From contig LSSK01000343.1 in the NCBI GenBank assembly GCA_001969505.1, forward strand, positions 1-31,937: a DNA stretch of 31,937 nt, in the 5' to 3' direction. Position numbers and translations under genes: made by a program. Below are positions 8,888 to 19,139 of the stretch, piece by piece. The DNA comes from Zancudomyces culisetae. Its lineage: Eukaryota; Kickxellomycota; Harpellomycetes; Harpellales; Legeriomycetaceae. The first letter of the stretch is position 1; each line of letters opens with the position of its first letter. The notes below the pieces were generated by a model. It was not told where the DNA came from. It saw only the letters and a program-made list of their open reading frames with translations, and ran no database searches.

Positions 8888-11072
8888 TTATTTGTATTTT
8901 AAAGTCATGTTTGTAAAATAAGGTTCAGTACTAGTGGAAAGTTTAAGATTCCAATCAGCACACCGCATCATTCGTACAAACAATTCCAAACTTGCCCGGT
9001 CATCAAGTTTTGTACCGTTTCGGCTACAGAAATTGAGATAGGAATTGTAACAATCGGATTGAGGTACATTGGAATATGGTTTGGAATCAACATACCGATC
9101 CAAAAACATTTCAAATGAAGCTGCCATATTAAGAGTAACAGAACTATCATAAGAATTATCAGTTCCAGATTGACGTTTTTGCTGCTGCTGCTGCTGTTGT
9201 TGTTGTTGTTGTAGTTGAGGAGAGGAAGTACGTCTTTGTTGAAGCGATTGGTGTTTTTGTTGATGATTAAACGCAGTTATGGAAGGAGAAGAAAAGAAAT
9301 CTTTTTGAGAATCTAGAGATTTAGAAGAAGTTGAAGAGGTTGAGAGGGGAGGATGAGCAGATGGAGAAGGAGGAAAACCAGAAGGACGGTTACTAATGTG
9401 TTGTTGTAAGTTGTTAGAAGAAGAATGGTTGGATTGGTTAGCCAAAGCCAAAGCAGAAGCGGAAGCGGAAAGACTAACATTGTCATCATAATAATCATTG
9501 ATGGAGGGAGTAGTATGTAGTGAAACAGGAGTTCCATTGGTGGAGTAGCGTATTGTAGGGTCGCCAGTAATAAACATAGTATTTGGACGAGGAAGTTGTT
9601 GGTAGAGAAGATCATCATGAGGATAAAATGACTGGGGATGTTGTTGCTGTAATTGTTGTTGTTGTAATTGTAATTGTAACTGTTGTTGTTGTATTTGTAG
9701 CGGTTGTTGTTGTAGTTGTAGCGTTTGGTGTTGTAGTTGTAGCGGTTGATTATTACTGTTGATTGGATAAAAACCCATAGCAGATGAAGTCATTCGTTTT
9801 TGTCGTTCTTTAAGCAGACTAGAACTGTCACGGTATTTCTGACCCAATTTGACTTGTTCTCGGTTTGCAATTGCGCCAATCAGACCTGTTGGTTTTTCAA
9901 TCAAATCCCTTTTTTTGGGGACATGCATCAAAGGACCAGTGGCAAGAGGATCGTTAATTAGTTGAATTGGAGCTTGCATTGACATTGACATTGGCATTTG
10001 CATTTGCATTTGCATTGGTAACATGTTGGGCACCATTCCAGCATTCATATCGCCACCAACAATATAACCATTTCCATTATTCATCATATACATTTGCGGT
10101 TGTTGTTGTTGTTGTTGATACAATTGTTGTTGATATAATTGTTGCTGGTATAATTGTTGTTGGTATAACTGTTGTTGTTGAGGATTATACATTGAGGGTG
10201 GAGAATAAGGTGAGGATGAAGTAAGTGGTTGAGCTCCTGCCATTGCTGCTGCTGCTGCTGCTGCTGATGTTGGAGTTGGAGTTGTTGTGGCTGAAGCTGA
10301 GGCTGCTGCACTTGCTGCTGCTTCTGCAGCTGCTGCAATTTTTGGAGATAGTTGAGCAGTATAATCCTCCATAGTATCTATAGGATTGATATTTGTATTG
10401 ATGGAAGGACGTTGGTTTTGTTGGTTTTGTTGGTTTTGTTGGTTTTGTTGTTTTTGTTGTTTTTCAAAAGGCAAAAAGGCACTCAAAGCTACATTTTCTT
10501 CAGAGCTTGAATCATCATCTGGTTGGATTTGTTTTTTTCCATTTTCTTTTTCCAATTGCAGCATATTTGTCTGTTCAATCAACTTTGAAATCGAAAGCTC
10601 ACTAATGTTTTGATTTGGCCCATAAAAATCCAGTTTGTTTTCATTACCTTTCTGCTGTCCCCCCAATCCTAATCCTAATCCTACCTCGTTGATTGTCTGG
10701 TACGGTTGCTGATACTTTGCCGCATTCGCTGCTCTACCATAATCCATTGCTCCTAATTCCATTCCTGCAACACTATGTCTAACCCCTGCCATTCCAATTG
10801 ATTTCGTTGTTGTTCCTGCTCCTCCTGATACTGATATTCTGTTTGCTAAATTACCCGGCTGTCCCATCGATAATCTGTTTTCCTGTCTCCAATTTTCACT
10901 TCTACCTCCACTCATACGTCCTAAACTCGAACTCATCCCTTGTCCTCCGACTTGTGGCACGGTTCTATCAGTTTCATATGATGGATAATCTGCTCCCACA
11001 AGTCCTGCTGTATTACTATATGATTGTGATCTTTGATACTGTTGTTGCTGAGTTTGATTTTGATTTTGATTT

Positions 11073-11106
<34 letters not shown>

Positions 11107-12502
11107 TTTTTGATGATTGCATTGTAGATACTCTTTGATTATCTCCTCCAAGTGTACTAATACTTGTTCCACTATTTTCTCTACTGTTATTCTTGCTCTT
11201 ACTTTTATCTTTATCCTTTCCTATTCCAAAGAACCTCTTAAATTTACTCTTTGCTCCTCCCTTTTTTTTCTTTTCTTTATCAAATACTACACTTTCATTC
11301 TCTTGAGAATACTCTTGTTCTTCCTCATATCCTCGTTGAACTTGTTTTGCCATCACTCTCTCAATCTCCTGCTGTTTTTGTCTCTGTTTATTCTCATACA
11401 TCATCTGCTTCGCCATCTCATAAAGCGTTTTTCTAGCTGATAAATGCTCCATGATCTCTATATTCTTGCCCTGAATCTGCTCCAGCCCAAACACCAACTC
11501 CTCGCTATCTATCTCAATCGCTCGCTCTAACTTGATCGGCATTCCATATATTCCAAACTCCATACATATCTTCACCAAAAAATCTACCATCTCCTTGCCT
11601 CCCCTAAACTCTACTATTGCCCCTCCACTCCTCTTTCCACCATTCTCCTCCCCATCTATCACCGTCATTGCTGCCCCATCAACTATCCAATCTCCCTCTA
11701 TTTTTATTGTTCTTTCATTCTCCCCTCCTCCTTCCCCTTCGTCTCCTCTCTTTTCTGTGTACATCACATATACTCCTCTAATCGAATACATCCGTCCTAT
11801 CATTTTCCCCTGTCCTTCCAAATAAAACCCTCTATCCACCCCTTCATCTTGCCATATCCTAATCTCACTGTGCCCTCCTCCCCCTTCCACCTCTCTATGT
11901 ATTTCTATCTCACTGTCTATCACTTTATCACTCCCCATAAACCGCACTTTTCCCACATTATTCCTCCCTTGTTCCATTCGGATATCTATCTCCCCTATTC
12001 TTTGTCTAATCACATTCACTGTGTGTTCCTCATATATCATTGTCTGCTCAAAACTCGCCAACCTCACCGCCAACACCCACTCATTCATCTCTTCCTCATC
12101 CACCGCCTGCATATAATACCGATTTGCCCCCGCCGTCTGCAACTCCCACACCCCTGCCCGTCGGCGGTATTGCCCAATTACTGTACACACCGCTTCTGAT
12201 ACATTTATGAAATTTGGCTTGTTTACTCTGGTCTTGATCTCCGTCACCACCCTCTCGAACTCCTCATCCCCTTGTCTTATCTGCCCCTCTATCAGCCGTG
12301 TTATTCCCTCTGTACTCTCCTCCATTATGTTCCAGAAAATCATCACTGGCCCTTGCAGTTCTACATACCACTTTGTCCATTTCCGCATCTTGTATGGCTT
12401 GCCGTCCGCTGATCTATCATTCTTCTTTCCCAAAACTCCCCGCATATACTGTTTGTACACATACGTCTCCATTAACTCCTTTATCCTATCTTGCCCACTC
12501 AT
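8888..12502 (-). CDS. CAF120: Caf120/Skg3-family PH-domain protein
   Basis: Caf120 and Skg3 are yeast paralogues with PH domains; Caf120 associates with the CCR4-NOT mRNA-regulation complex. This frame has 1204 residues from an ATG at 12502. Residues about 15-150 form a PH domain (RKWTKWYVEL; KPNFINV; RYYMQAVDEEEMNEWVLAVR ending at the conserved Trp helix). A second PH-like segment (about 160-345) ends in FGIYGMPIKLERA and EELVFGLEQI, equivalent to LYGRPEKL and SLLFGLP of yeast Caf120. A basic coiled region (about 360-400) and a Lys-rich patch (KRFFGIGKDKDK) follow. The middle 650 residues are low complexity: polyQ, NQQ, QQQLY and Ala runs, and a Met/Gln stretch. The last 75 residues become ordered again. 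Sense-strand codons are purine-ending before about 10640 and pyrimidine-ending after it. The family call is good; Caf120 versus Skg3 cannot be decided. Confidence 0.72.
9181..9213 (-). repeat. CAG/CAA tract coding for polyglutamine near the C-terminus
   Basis: The plus strand shows CTG and TTG/TTGTTG units, read as CAG then CAA on the coding strand. Mixed CAG/CAA makes the tract less prone to slippage than pure CAG. Confidence 0.8.
10118..10177 (-). repeat. 15-bp minisatellite, four copies, coding for QQQLY
   Basis: Four adjacent 15-bp units (10118-10132, 10133-10147, 10148-10162, 10163-10177) differ at only a few positions and encode four LYQQQ repeats in the CAF120-like protein. The tract keeps frame, as expected for a coding minisatellite. 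Confidence 0.85.
10412..10447 (-). repeat. 9-bp repeat (ttggttttg) x4 coding for NQQ
   Basis: Four perfect head-to-tail copies of a 9-mer encode Asn-Gln-Gln repeats; degenerate copies continue to about 10463. It is in frame within the low-complexity middle of the CAF120-like protein. Confidence 0.85.
11041..11106 (-). repeat. Polyglutamine/NQ tract in the CAF120-like gene
   Basis: A CAA/CAG tract followed by alternating Asn-Gln codons gives a run of 11 Gln, then NQNQNQT and more Gln. It is prion-like in composition, as in many RNA-regulatory yeast proteins. Confidence 0.8.
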
Positions 12503-13227
12503 TTTTTTTTGTCTACAATCTTTCTCTTTCTTTTTTTTCCACTCTCTTTTTCTTTTCGCCCTTCTATTCTATCTAGTATCAACTTTGTTCCTTTTTTTTT
12601 ATTTACAAGTTTTTGTTTTCTATCAATATCTCAGCACTTATTTTTCCTCTATATTCTAATTCCAATATAAATCTGGACTGTATTTAGTATTATGTCTACC
12701 GAATTCGTTCTAATTCCCGGCTAATAAGCAATTTCTATTTTTGTACCTGTAAAAAGCTTGTGTTCACTTTGATTTAACCATTCCCTACTTTATTTTTTTT
12801 TTCCTTGTTTTCTCCCTTCCCCCTTTTTTTTTGCTTTTTAGTATTCTCTCTTTTTTTTATTGTTAACCTTATATATCATGTATTCACCTGAATATACTTT
12901 TAACAGGGTTCAAAGCTAACCTTTTATTATAACTCTTTTATTTTGCATGAATTATTTAAACTCCTATATCTTTTTTTTTTCGCTCTCTACTTTCCGTAAA
13001 TTTCATATTCAAACCTTTTTTTTTGTAATTAAATAATCCACATTTGTTAATACATTTGTTTATATAATATAACATAAACCTGACTGCTCTTTATTTTTTC
13101 TTTTTCTTTTTACCTTTTTTTGCCACTAGATTTTAGTTTTATTTTGGTATTATTTTCTAAACATTAACTGCGTTTACACATCTTTTTTTTATTTTTGGCA
13201 CTTTTTTCCCTCCACCCATATTTTTCT

Positions 13228-13249
13228 CCCCATCCCCCCATTCCCCCCC
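13228..13249 (-). other. G-quadruplex motif (i-motif on plus strand)
   Basis: The plus strand carries C4-AT-C6-ATT-C7. On the minus strand this gives four or more G runs of at least three with loops of 1-3 nt, because the G7 run can be split. A further C3 lies at 13258-13260. It is about 730 bp upstream of the CAF120-like ATG, on that gene's sense strand. Confidence 0.6.
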
Positions 13250-15419
13250 ATCCTCCTCCCTCTTCCTCTATATTCTTTTATTTTTTCTAGTTTGTTTTAA
13301 TTTTCTCTTTGTTCCCTTTCTAGTGCTCCCTTCAACATCTATCCATAAAACAACTTTTCACCGGTTATTTTTTTCCCATTTCTCATTTTCTGCCGATTCA
13401 TCCACACATATACACCCCCAATCTACTTTTAATTATCTATAATCCGCCCTTTTTTTTCCACTGGGTTTTTTCTTTTTTTGATTTACTACAAGGTACCACA
13501 GCCCAATAACATTTTACAGGCCCTTTCTCTTCTTGCAACTTTTTTTTGCCTTTGCTTTTTTTTTTTGCTTTTGCTTTTTTTTTTAACCAAATTTAGACCA
13601 TTCACTAACCTTCAAAGCTTGTATGATTATTTTTTGTTTTTTGTTTTTATACCCTGATCTACCAAACCAACAAACTACCACTTATAGCTACAACTTGAAA
13701 CTATTACTGGCTATAGCAACAACAATAACAAAAGTAGAAAACTGAGGCTCTCTGCCTCTTTCTCTTACTCAACCTTCTCTAACTATTTTATCTCCCATCT
13801 TTTCAGGCTCTATTGGTCACATACCAATCCGATTTCTTATATATTTCCCTTTTGTTTTTCTCCCTATCTTTTTTATTTGTTTTACTAAATTCCCTTTTAC
13901 ACATCTTGTACCAAAATAAGAAAATTTTAAAATGCTTTTAAATAAATACATAGTTTTGAAACATTGGCTGTTAATCCCAATCCCTCAACTTTTTTTATTA
14001 TTAAACACTAACCTCCTATCCTATTATTTTTTTTATTTACTTGATTTACCAAATTACAAAATGAAAAAATAATATGAAAAAAACTGTCCATACTATTTTG
14101 CAAATCTTTTTCTTTTTTTTTTTGCGATTTAAAAATATTCTTTTGCACTATATACTTTTTTTTTGTGCCTTTTCTATTAGTCACTATTTTTATTATAAAA
14201 TGCTCCATTGCATTTTACAGCTAACAATTTTTTTTTAGTCAAAATAAAAATGTGTTCAACATTTCTTAAAAGAGTTTACAAGCATTTTAACCACAATTTT
14301 GTTGGGTAAAATAAAAACAGAAACGGAAGAAGGGAAAAAGAGCAAGAGAAAGATAAAAAGAAAGAGAGAAAGAGGAAAAAAAATTACGCAAAATGAACTA
14401 TTATATCATATATTTTGATGTTACAACCTTCAGGGTTTTGTTCTAGACTACAAGTATATAGCGTGAGTGTTATATGATATGATGTTTGAAATTTGGGTTG
14501 TTTTTTTCCTCTCATTTTTTTTTGTTTCTCAAAATATTTGATGTGAACTTTAATCTGTTACCTTTTTTACTTTTTTTACTAATCTGCAATTATAAAAAAT
14601 CAGCAAACTTGTTTGGATTTTATACCTGTTTTTTTCCTGTTTTTGTTTTATTTCCAAATTTGATCAAATTGGTTGTCAATCAATTAAGAACTTTAAAGAA
14701 TAGATTGCATTAATATCTTTATCGTGTTATACTTCTATCCAACCTTCTCCATCCAACTCACACTTTATCTCTCTTTCTATCTCTCTTTTTCTCTTTTTCT
14801 CGGGTTCTTTCTGTCTTTTCCCAAACAACTACTCTTTTTGTTTTGATCCCGCTCAATCTTCCAATTATTTGTCTTACAACAACACAGAGAGCTGAGTTGG
14901 CGCTAGTTTAGTTCACATTAAAGTTGATTTTGACTTTACATATCTCTGCCCATTTTTTTTCAGATTCTTTATCCCATCTTGTGCCCACTAAAAAAACATT
15001 TACCTTATATTTGATATTCTTACCAATAATTGATGTACTAATTAACTTGTAAATCGGCTCATCTTACCTCCCCCCCTCCTCTCAAGAACCACTCTATATT
15101 ATTATTTTATCCCTTCTCTACTCTCTAATCTTGCTTTTTAGTAATATTATATAAAAATCTAAAATAACCCTCTCTCCATTCCTCTCTTCTCCCCACCCCT
15201 CCCCCTGAACTGTGAATTCTCATATAAAACTTAAAAAAAAACAAGTCGTTATATTTTTCTCTCTCCTGATTTATTTGAAACGTGTATTTGATAAACATCA
15301 TTTCATTACTAAACCGAGAATATACCAAATCTAAATACCTTTTACAAAACAACATGCATACTAATTCTAATGAATTGTTTTCTTGTATAAACCCTCTTAT
15401 ACTACTTTTTTATTTTTTT

Positions 15420-15480
15420 CCCCTCTTCCCCTCTTCCCCTCTTCCCCTCTTCCCCTCTTCCCCTCTTCCCCTCTTCCCCT
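15420..15480. repeat. 8-bp minisatellite CCCCTCTT, 7.6 copies
   Basis: Seven perfect copies of CCCCTCTT plus a final CCCCT, with no mismatch, then degenerate CT-rich sequence. It is pure polypyrimidine/polypurine and each unit contains CCCCT, the core of the stress response element bound by Msn2/4-type zinc fingers. Confidence 0.95.
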
Positions 15481-16488
15481 CCTCTCTTCTTTTCTTTTTT
15501 CTTCTTTTTCTTATATCTTTCAATGAACATCCTGATCTACAGGATTTACGCTTTCCAATAAAGTGGGCTCTTTTTTATTTTATTTCAATTCATTTTTACA
15601 ATAGTGCACAAAACTATACAGGCTACCAAACCAATATCACTTGCTTTTTTTTAAATATGGTCTGCACTTTAATATTGAAATCTCTTTGATTTACCGCGCA
15701 TCATACCATTTCTTTCATGTAAATATTGCACCGTTAGCATGGTGAGACATATTCCACGATTTTTACTACAGTACAAAAGTATGCGCTATTTTCTTGGTCA
15801 TTTCACCATCATCTTTTCTCTTTCCTTCTCTTTCTCCGCCTTCTTTTTTAAAAAAATCTTATTACTACCTCCCCCAACGTGTACTTATTCTCGTCGATTC
15901 TTCATATTTGTCCACATCACTGTACTATATTTTTTTATTTGCTTTTTTCTTGTGGGTAAATACCATCAGTGTTATTTTCATCACATCACTACATCCTACT
16001 TGACGTTCCACAATTACCACCACTGCATTTTACCATACTAGTAGCTATTTATAAAACCGTTTACTTTTTTGCTTGAATACTGACCTCTCCCTTTCCCCAA
16101 GATTTTTGTATTTATGCGTTTACTCTACCTCAACCATATTATTCTCACTAATTCTATTTTTTAATTTTGAATGCGTGAATACTATATTCCCCCAGTTTCC
16201 ACTGTAATGTGGCTACACAACAATAAAAGCACGCTAAAAATAGCAATATTTTTGTCGTATTTTTTTTTTTGTTGAATTTTCGCATCCAAAATTCGTAGAC
16301 TCGTGAACACTTTTTTCTCATCCTTATCTATATATTATGTGTAACCTGGACCATCTACATTATTATGCATTTGCAGCCATTTAGAAAACTTTAACCGCCT
16401 TTGACTTTATTGCCACTCTTTTTTTACTCTTTAGCCAGCTCATCATTTTTTTTTGTTTGTGTATAGTACACTTTTAGCCACCTATTAT

Positions 16489-16508
16489 TTTTCTTTCTAG
16501 AAAGAAAA
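16489..16508. promoter_or_regulatory. 20-bp perfect palindrome with heat-shock-element core
   Basis: TTTTCTTTCTAGAAAGAAAA equals its own reverse complement, and its centre TTCTAGAA is a perfect HSE dyad (TTCnnGAA). It sits where the pyrimidine-rich block of the plus strand ends. Alternatively it could be a chance palindrome in low-complexity DNA. Confidence 0.45.
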
Positions 16509-18401
16509 TGTAATTGAAAAAAAGACTATAACACTGATATAACATCGGATATCTGAAAGCAAAAGACCCAAGAGATGTAGTATATAAACTAGTAAAAAGA
16601 ATGCTCTTAGTTGATTATTCGCCATCTCCCTGAATAGTTTTAGCAATTGTGTTAGGTTATTTTTGGTAAAGGTATTTGTTTTTACCGATATGTTACCGAA
16701 AGAGGTTACACACACGTTTTGTTTCATTTTGAAAGTATTTGAAGCAGCTTCATAACAATCTGAAGAAATGTTGGGAGGTGAGAGAGGAGGGTTTCTCTTC
16801 TATTTTTAGAACATTATATCTGTACCAGTGAAATACCCAAAATAAAAAAATATAAATTGGATTTATGTTGGTATTAAATATTTTGGATGTTATTGCATTG
16901 TTTATACTGAAATATCCGGGGAGGATGGTAAAAGGGCGGGGTTACGTTTGATAAGGTACCAGATAGATATTAATAAAAATATTTCTAGTTTAGCGGGTTA
17001 TGTATATTTTCCTTTTCTACTGCGTTTTTTCTGTATAGGCAAGATTCTACATTATTAAAATATCTGAACTGAATTTGAGCATAGTTATGAAATACTCGAA
17101 TATTGGTAGAAGAGGAAGAAACATGTTTAGAATATATATCTCTGGATATCTATCAAACAGTACGGTTGAGTTGTGTGTGAATACGGATATGTTGTACCAG
17201 TTGGTACTATTTTATGGTGTGTAAAAAAAAGTATCTACTTGTTAGATGTACTTTTTCTGCTACTCGAAGTTTATTTTTTACTCCATGGAATTGCTAGATA
17301 AATACCATTTAAAACACTATGAAAATAATACTAAATATTTATCTAACCAATTCCTTTCTTCTCCTCTCGGGATTCCATACCCATCCAGGTGCTGATTCAT
17401 GGTACTACTATTTGGAATGCATCGAGTTTTATCATCAATGCTACTCGAATTGAGAACAAGCAAAATACTGATCACAAAGAATAGGTTCCATGTGCGTTTT
17501 GGAGAACCAAATTTTTTTTTTAGTAACTAAGAATTAAAAATGCAGCTAGATGATGTATTAAAGCAAATACATCTATTTACCGACGCTTTATTGGCATGGT
17601 TTTTCTTTTGTAAATTAAAACCACGCTTTGCTCTTTTTTCTCGCCCTTCCTCCAGGAAAATGATCTTTCTACAACTTAAGAGAAGCATGACTAAAAAAAA
17701 ATAAAATTCGATAGTCCTCATTTGTTTTATGTGTATTTGGGAGGTCAACGAGTATATTGTTTTTGTTTTTGTAGATGGCAAAAATTCAACGATAATAGCA
17801 AACTAGAAATTGTAAAACAACAAAGATAAAAAGAGTTGAAAGTGGTTTTGGGGACACAGTATTTCTCCAAATGATTTTCTGGGTGTTTTTTGCACAAACC
17901 AAAATTAGAGTGAAATTATTAGAATAATGGTGGCAAACGTCATTAGGTCTAATGAAATCGAAATAATAGGGAACTCGAAGAAGTTTAATATAGTACAAAA
18001 TTTTTCTTTTTTTTTTGTGAAAGAATAACGAAATAAAAACTAGAACACAAGAAAGAGAATGGATTGGGGGTTTTGCTTTTTTATTATAATTATTGCAGCT
18101 ATGGGAATGGTAATTTTGCCTTTTTATGGTGTATGTTTAAGAAATGAGATAATTAAACAAGTTTCGAAAGTAGCTTTTCATTGGAAAAAAAAAAAGGTGC
18201 CTTAGTTATTGCGTTTTGCTAGTTTGCTTTTTTATCATTTTACTGCAAAGCGAAAAAAAAAAGATCTACTACTTGAGGGGGATTTTTCCTCACTTTTCCT
18301 CATTTTTTTTTACTTTTTAGCTTTTTCTTTCTAAAAAAAATGTTGTAGATGAGGTAGGAAAGCGGTTTGGTTTGCAGTGTTTTAAATAACTTGATGGAGT
18401 T

Positions 18402-18454
18402 GAAGATTGGGGGGAGGGGAAGGGAGAAGAGAAAGGAGAGGAGAGAGGAGAGAG
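18402..18454 (+). repeat. Polypurine tract upstream of TOP1
   Basis: About 50 bases consist almost wholly of A and G, with G6, G4 and G3 runs followed by GAGA-like repeats. It can in principle form a triplex or open a nucleosome-poor region, about 690 bp upstream of the TOP1 ATG. Confidence 0.6.
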
Positions 18455-19139
18455 CGCATTTTTAAAATTTGCCTAGTGGTATAAATAAAACATATTTGTT
18501 CTGATTAAACAATAGAATCGCCAATATGGTAGCCTAGCATTAAACTCTTAATTAAATAAGAACCAAGTAAAAAAAAAAGCATTAAAAGGTCATTTACTTT
18601 TTCATGGTATACTAGGCCGAGTAAATTAATAAAAAAATTTTCTAGCTCGTCTAATTAGGACTTTGAAACTGAAAATTGAGGCTATTTTTCTTTAATTTTT
18701 CCAGTAAAAAATAAATAAATACATAAATAATATTGTGGTTTTTTCATTAACTTATGCTCAACATATTACCATTATTTAAAAAAACACAACACATAAACAC
18801 AAGTACATATATATCCAAGCTATAACAGCATACACACACAGATACGCCGTATATTATATCTATATTCAGGTCAAATTACAGTATCAACGCGGGTGATATA
18901 TGTATTAGTGGCTTGGTATACTTTTTTTTTTTCATCAATAGCGCTTTTTGATATTGATATATCGTAGCTTAAGAGAACTAATACATCTCCTTTGTTTTTT
19001 GGTAGCGAAGGGTATACTTTTAACTTCATATTGGAAAAGAAAAGTGGAATCTGCTCGAGATAAATTTCGTACCTCATATATAACGACTAGCAACTGTAGG
19101 AACAAGAAATAAAGAACTATACAGACAAGAGTTAAAAAA

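Larger units (their letters stand above)
12503..19139. other. 6.6-kb gene-free divergent interval between CAF120 and TOP1
   Basis: No open frame here resembles a protein; those present are Phe/Leu/Ser-rich translations of T-rich DNA. From 12503 to about 16480 the plus strand is strongly pyrimidine-rich (long T runs, C-rich patches near 13218-13262, 15066-15080, 15190-15207 and 15420-15490), except for a polypurine island at about 14310-14384. From about 16500 to 19139 composition is mixed, with purine-rich patches. Separately listed: a G4 motif, a minisatellite, a palindrome and a polypurine tract. I searched by eye for tRNA boxes, U1/U2/U4/U5/U6, RNase P and SRP RNA signatures and found none. 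Confidence 0.7.

Noticed and set aside
12207-12659. 150-codon plus-strand frame opposite the CAF120 start
   Set aside because: It overlaps the conserved PH-domain coding region on the other strand and is Phe/Ser/Leu-rich.
15282-15689. Frame translating the CCCCTCTT repeat (Pro/Leu/Ser repeats)
   Set aside because: The protein is only a readout of the minisatellite and T-rich DNA.
18887-18891. ACGCG upstream of TOP1 as an MCB site
   Set aside because: It lacks the final T of ACGCGT and stands alone; too weak to call.
18895-18925. ttagtggcttgg followed by T-run, resembling a tRNA A box with Pol III terminator
   Set aside because: No B box and no cloverleaf can be drawn around it.
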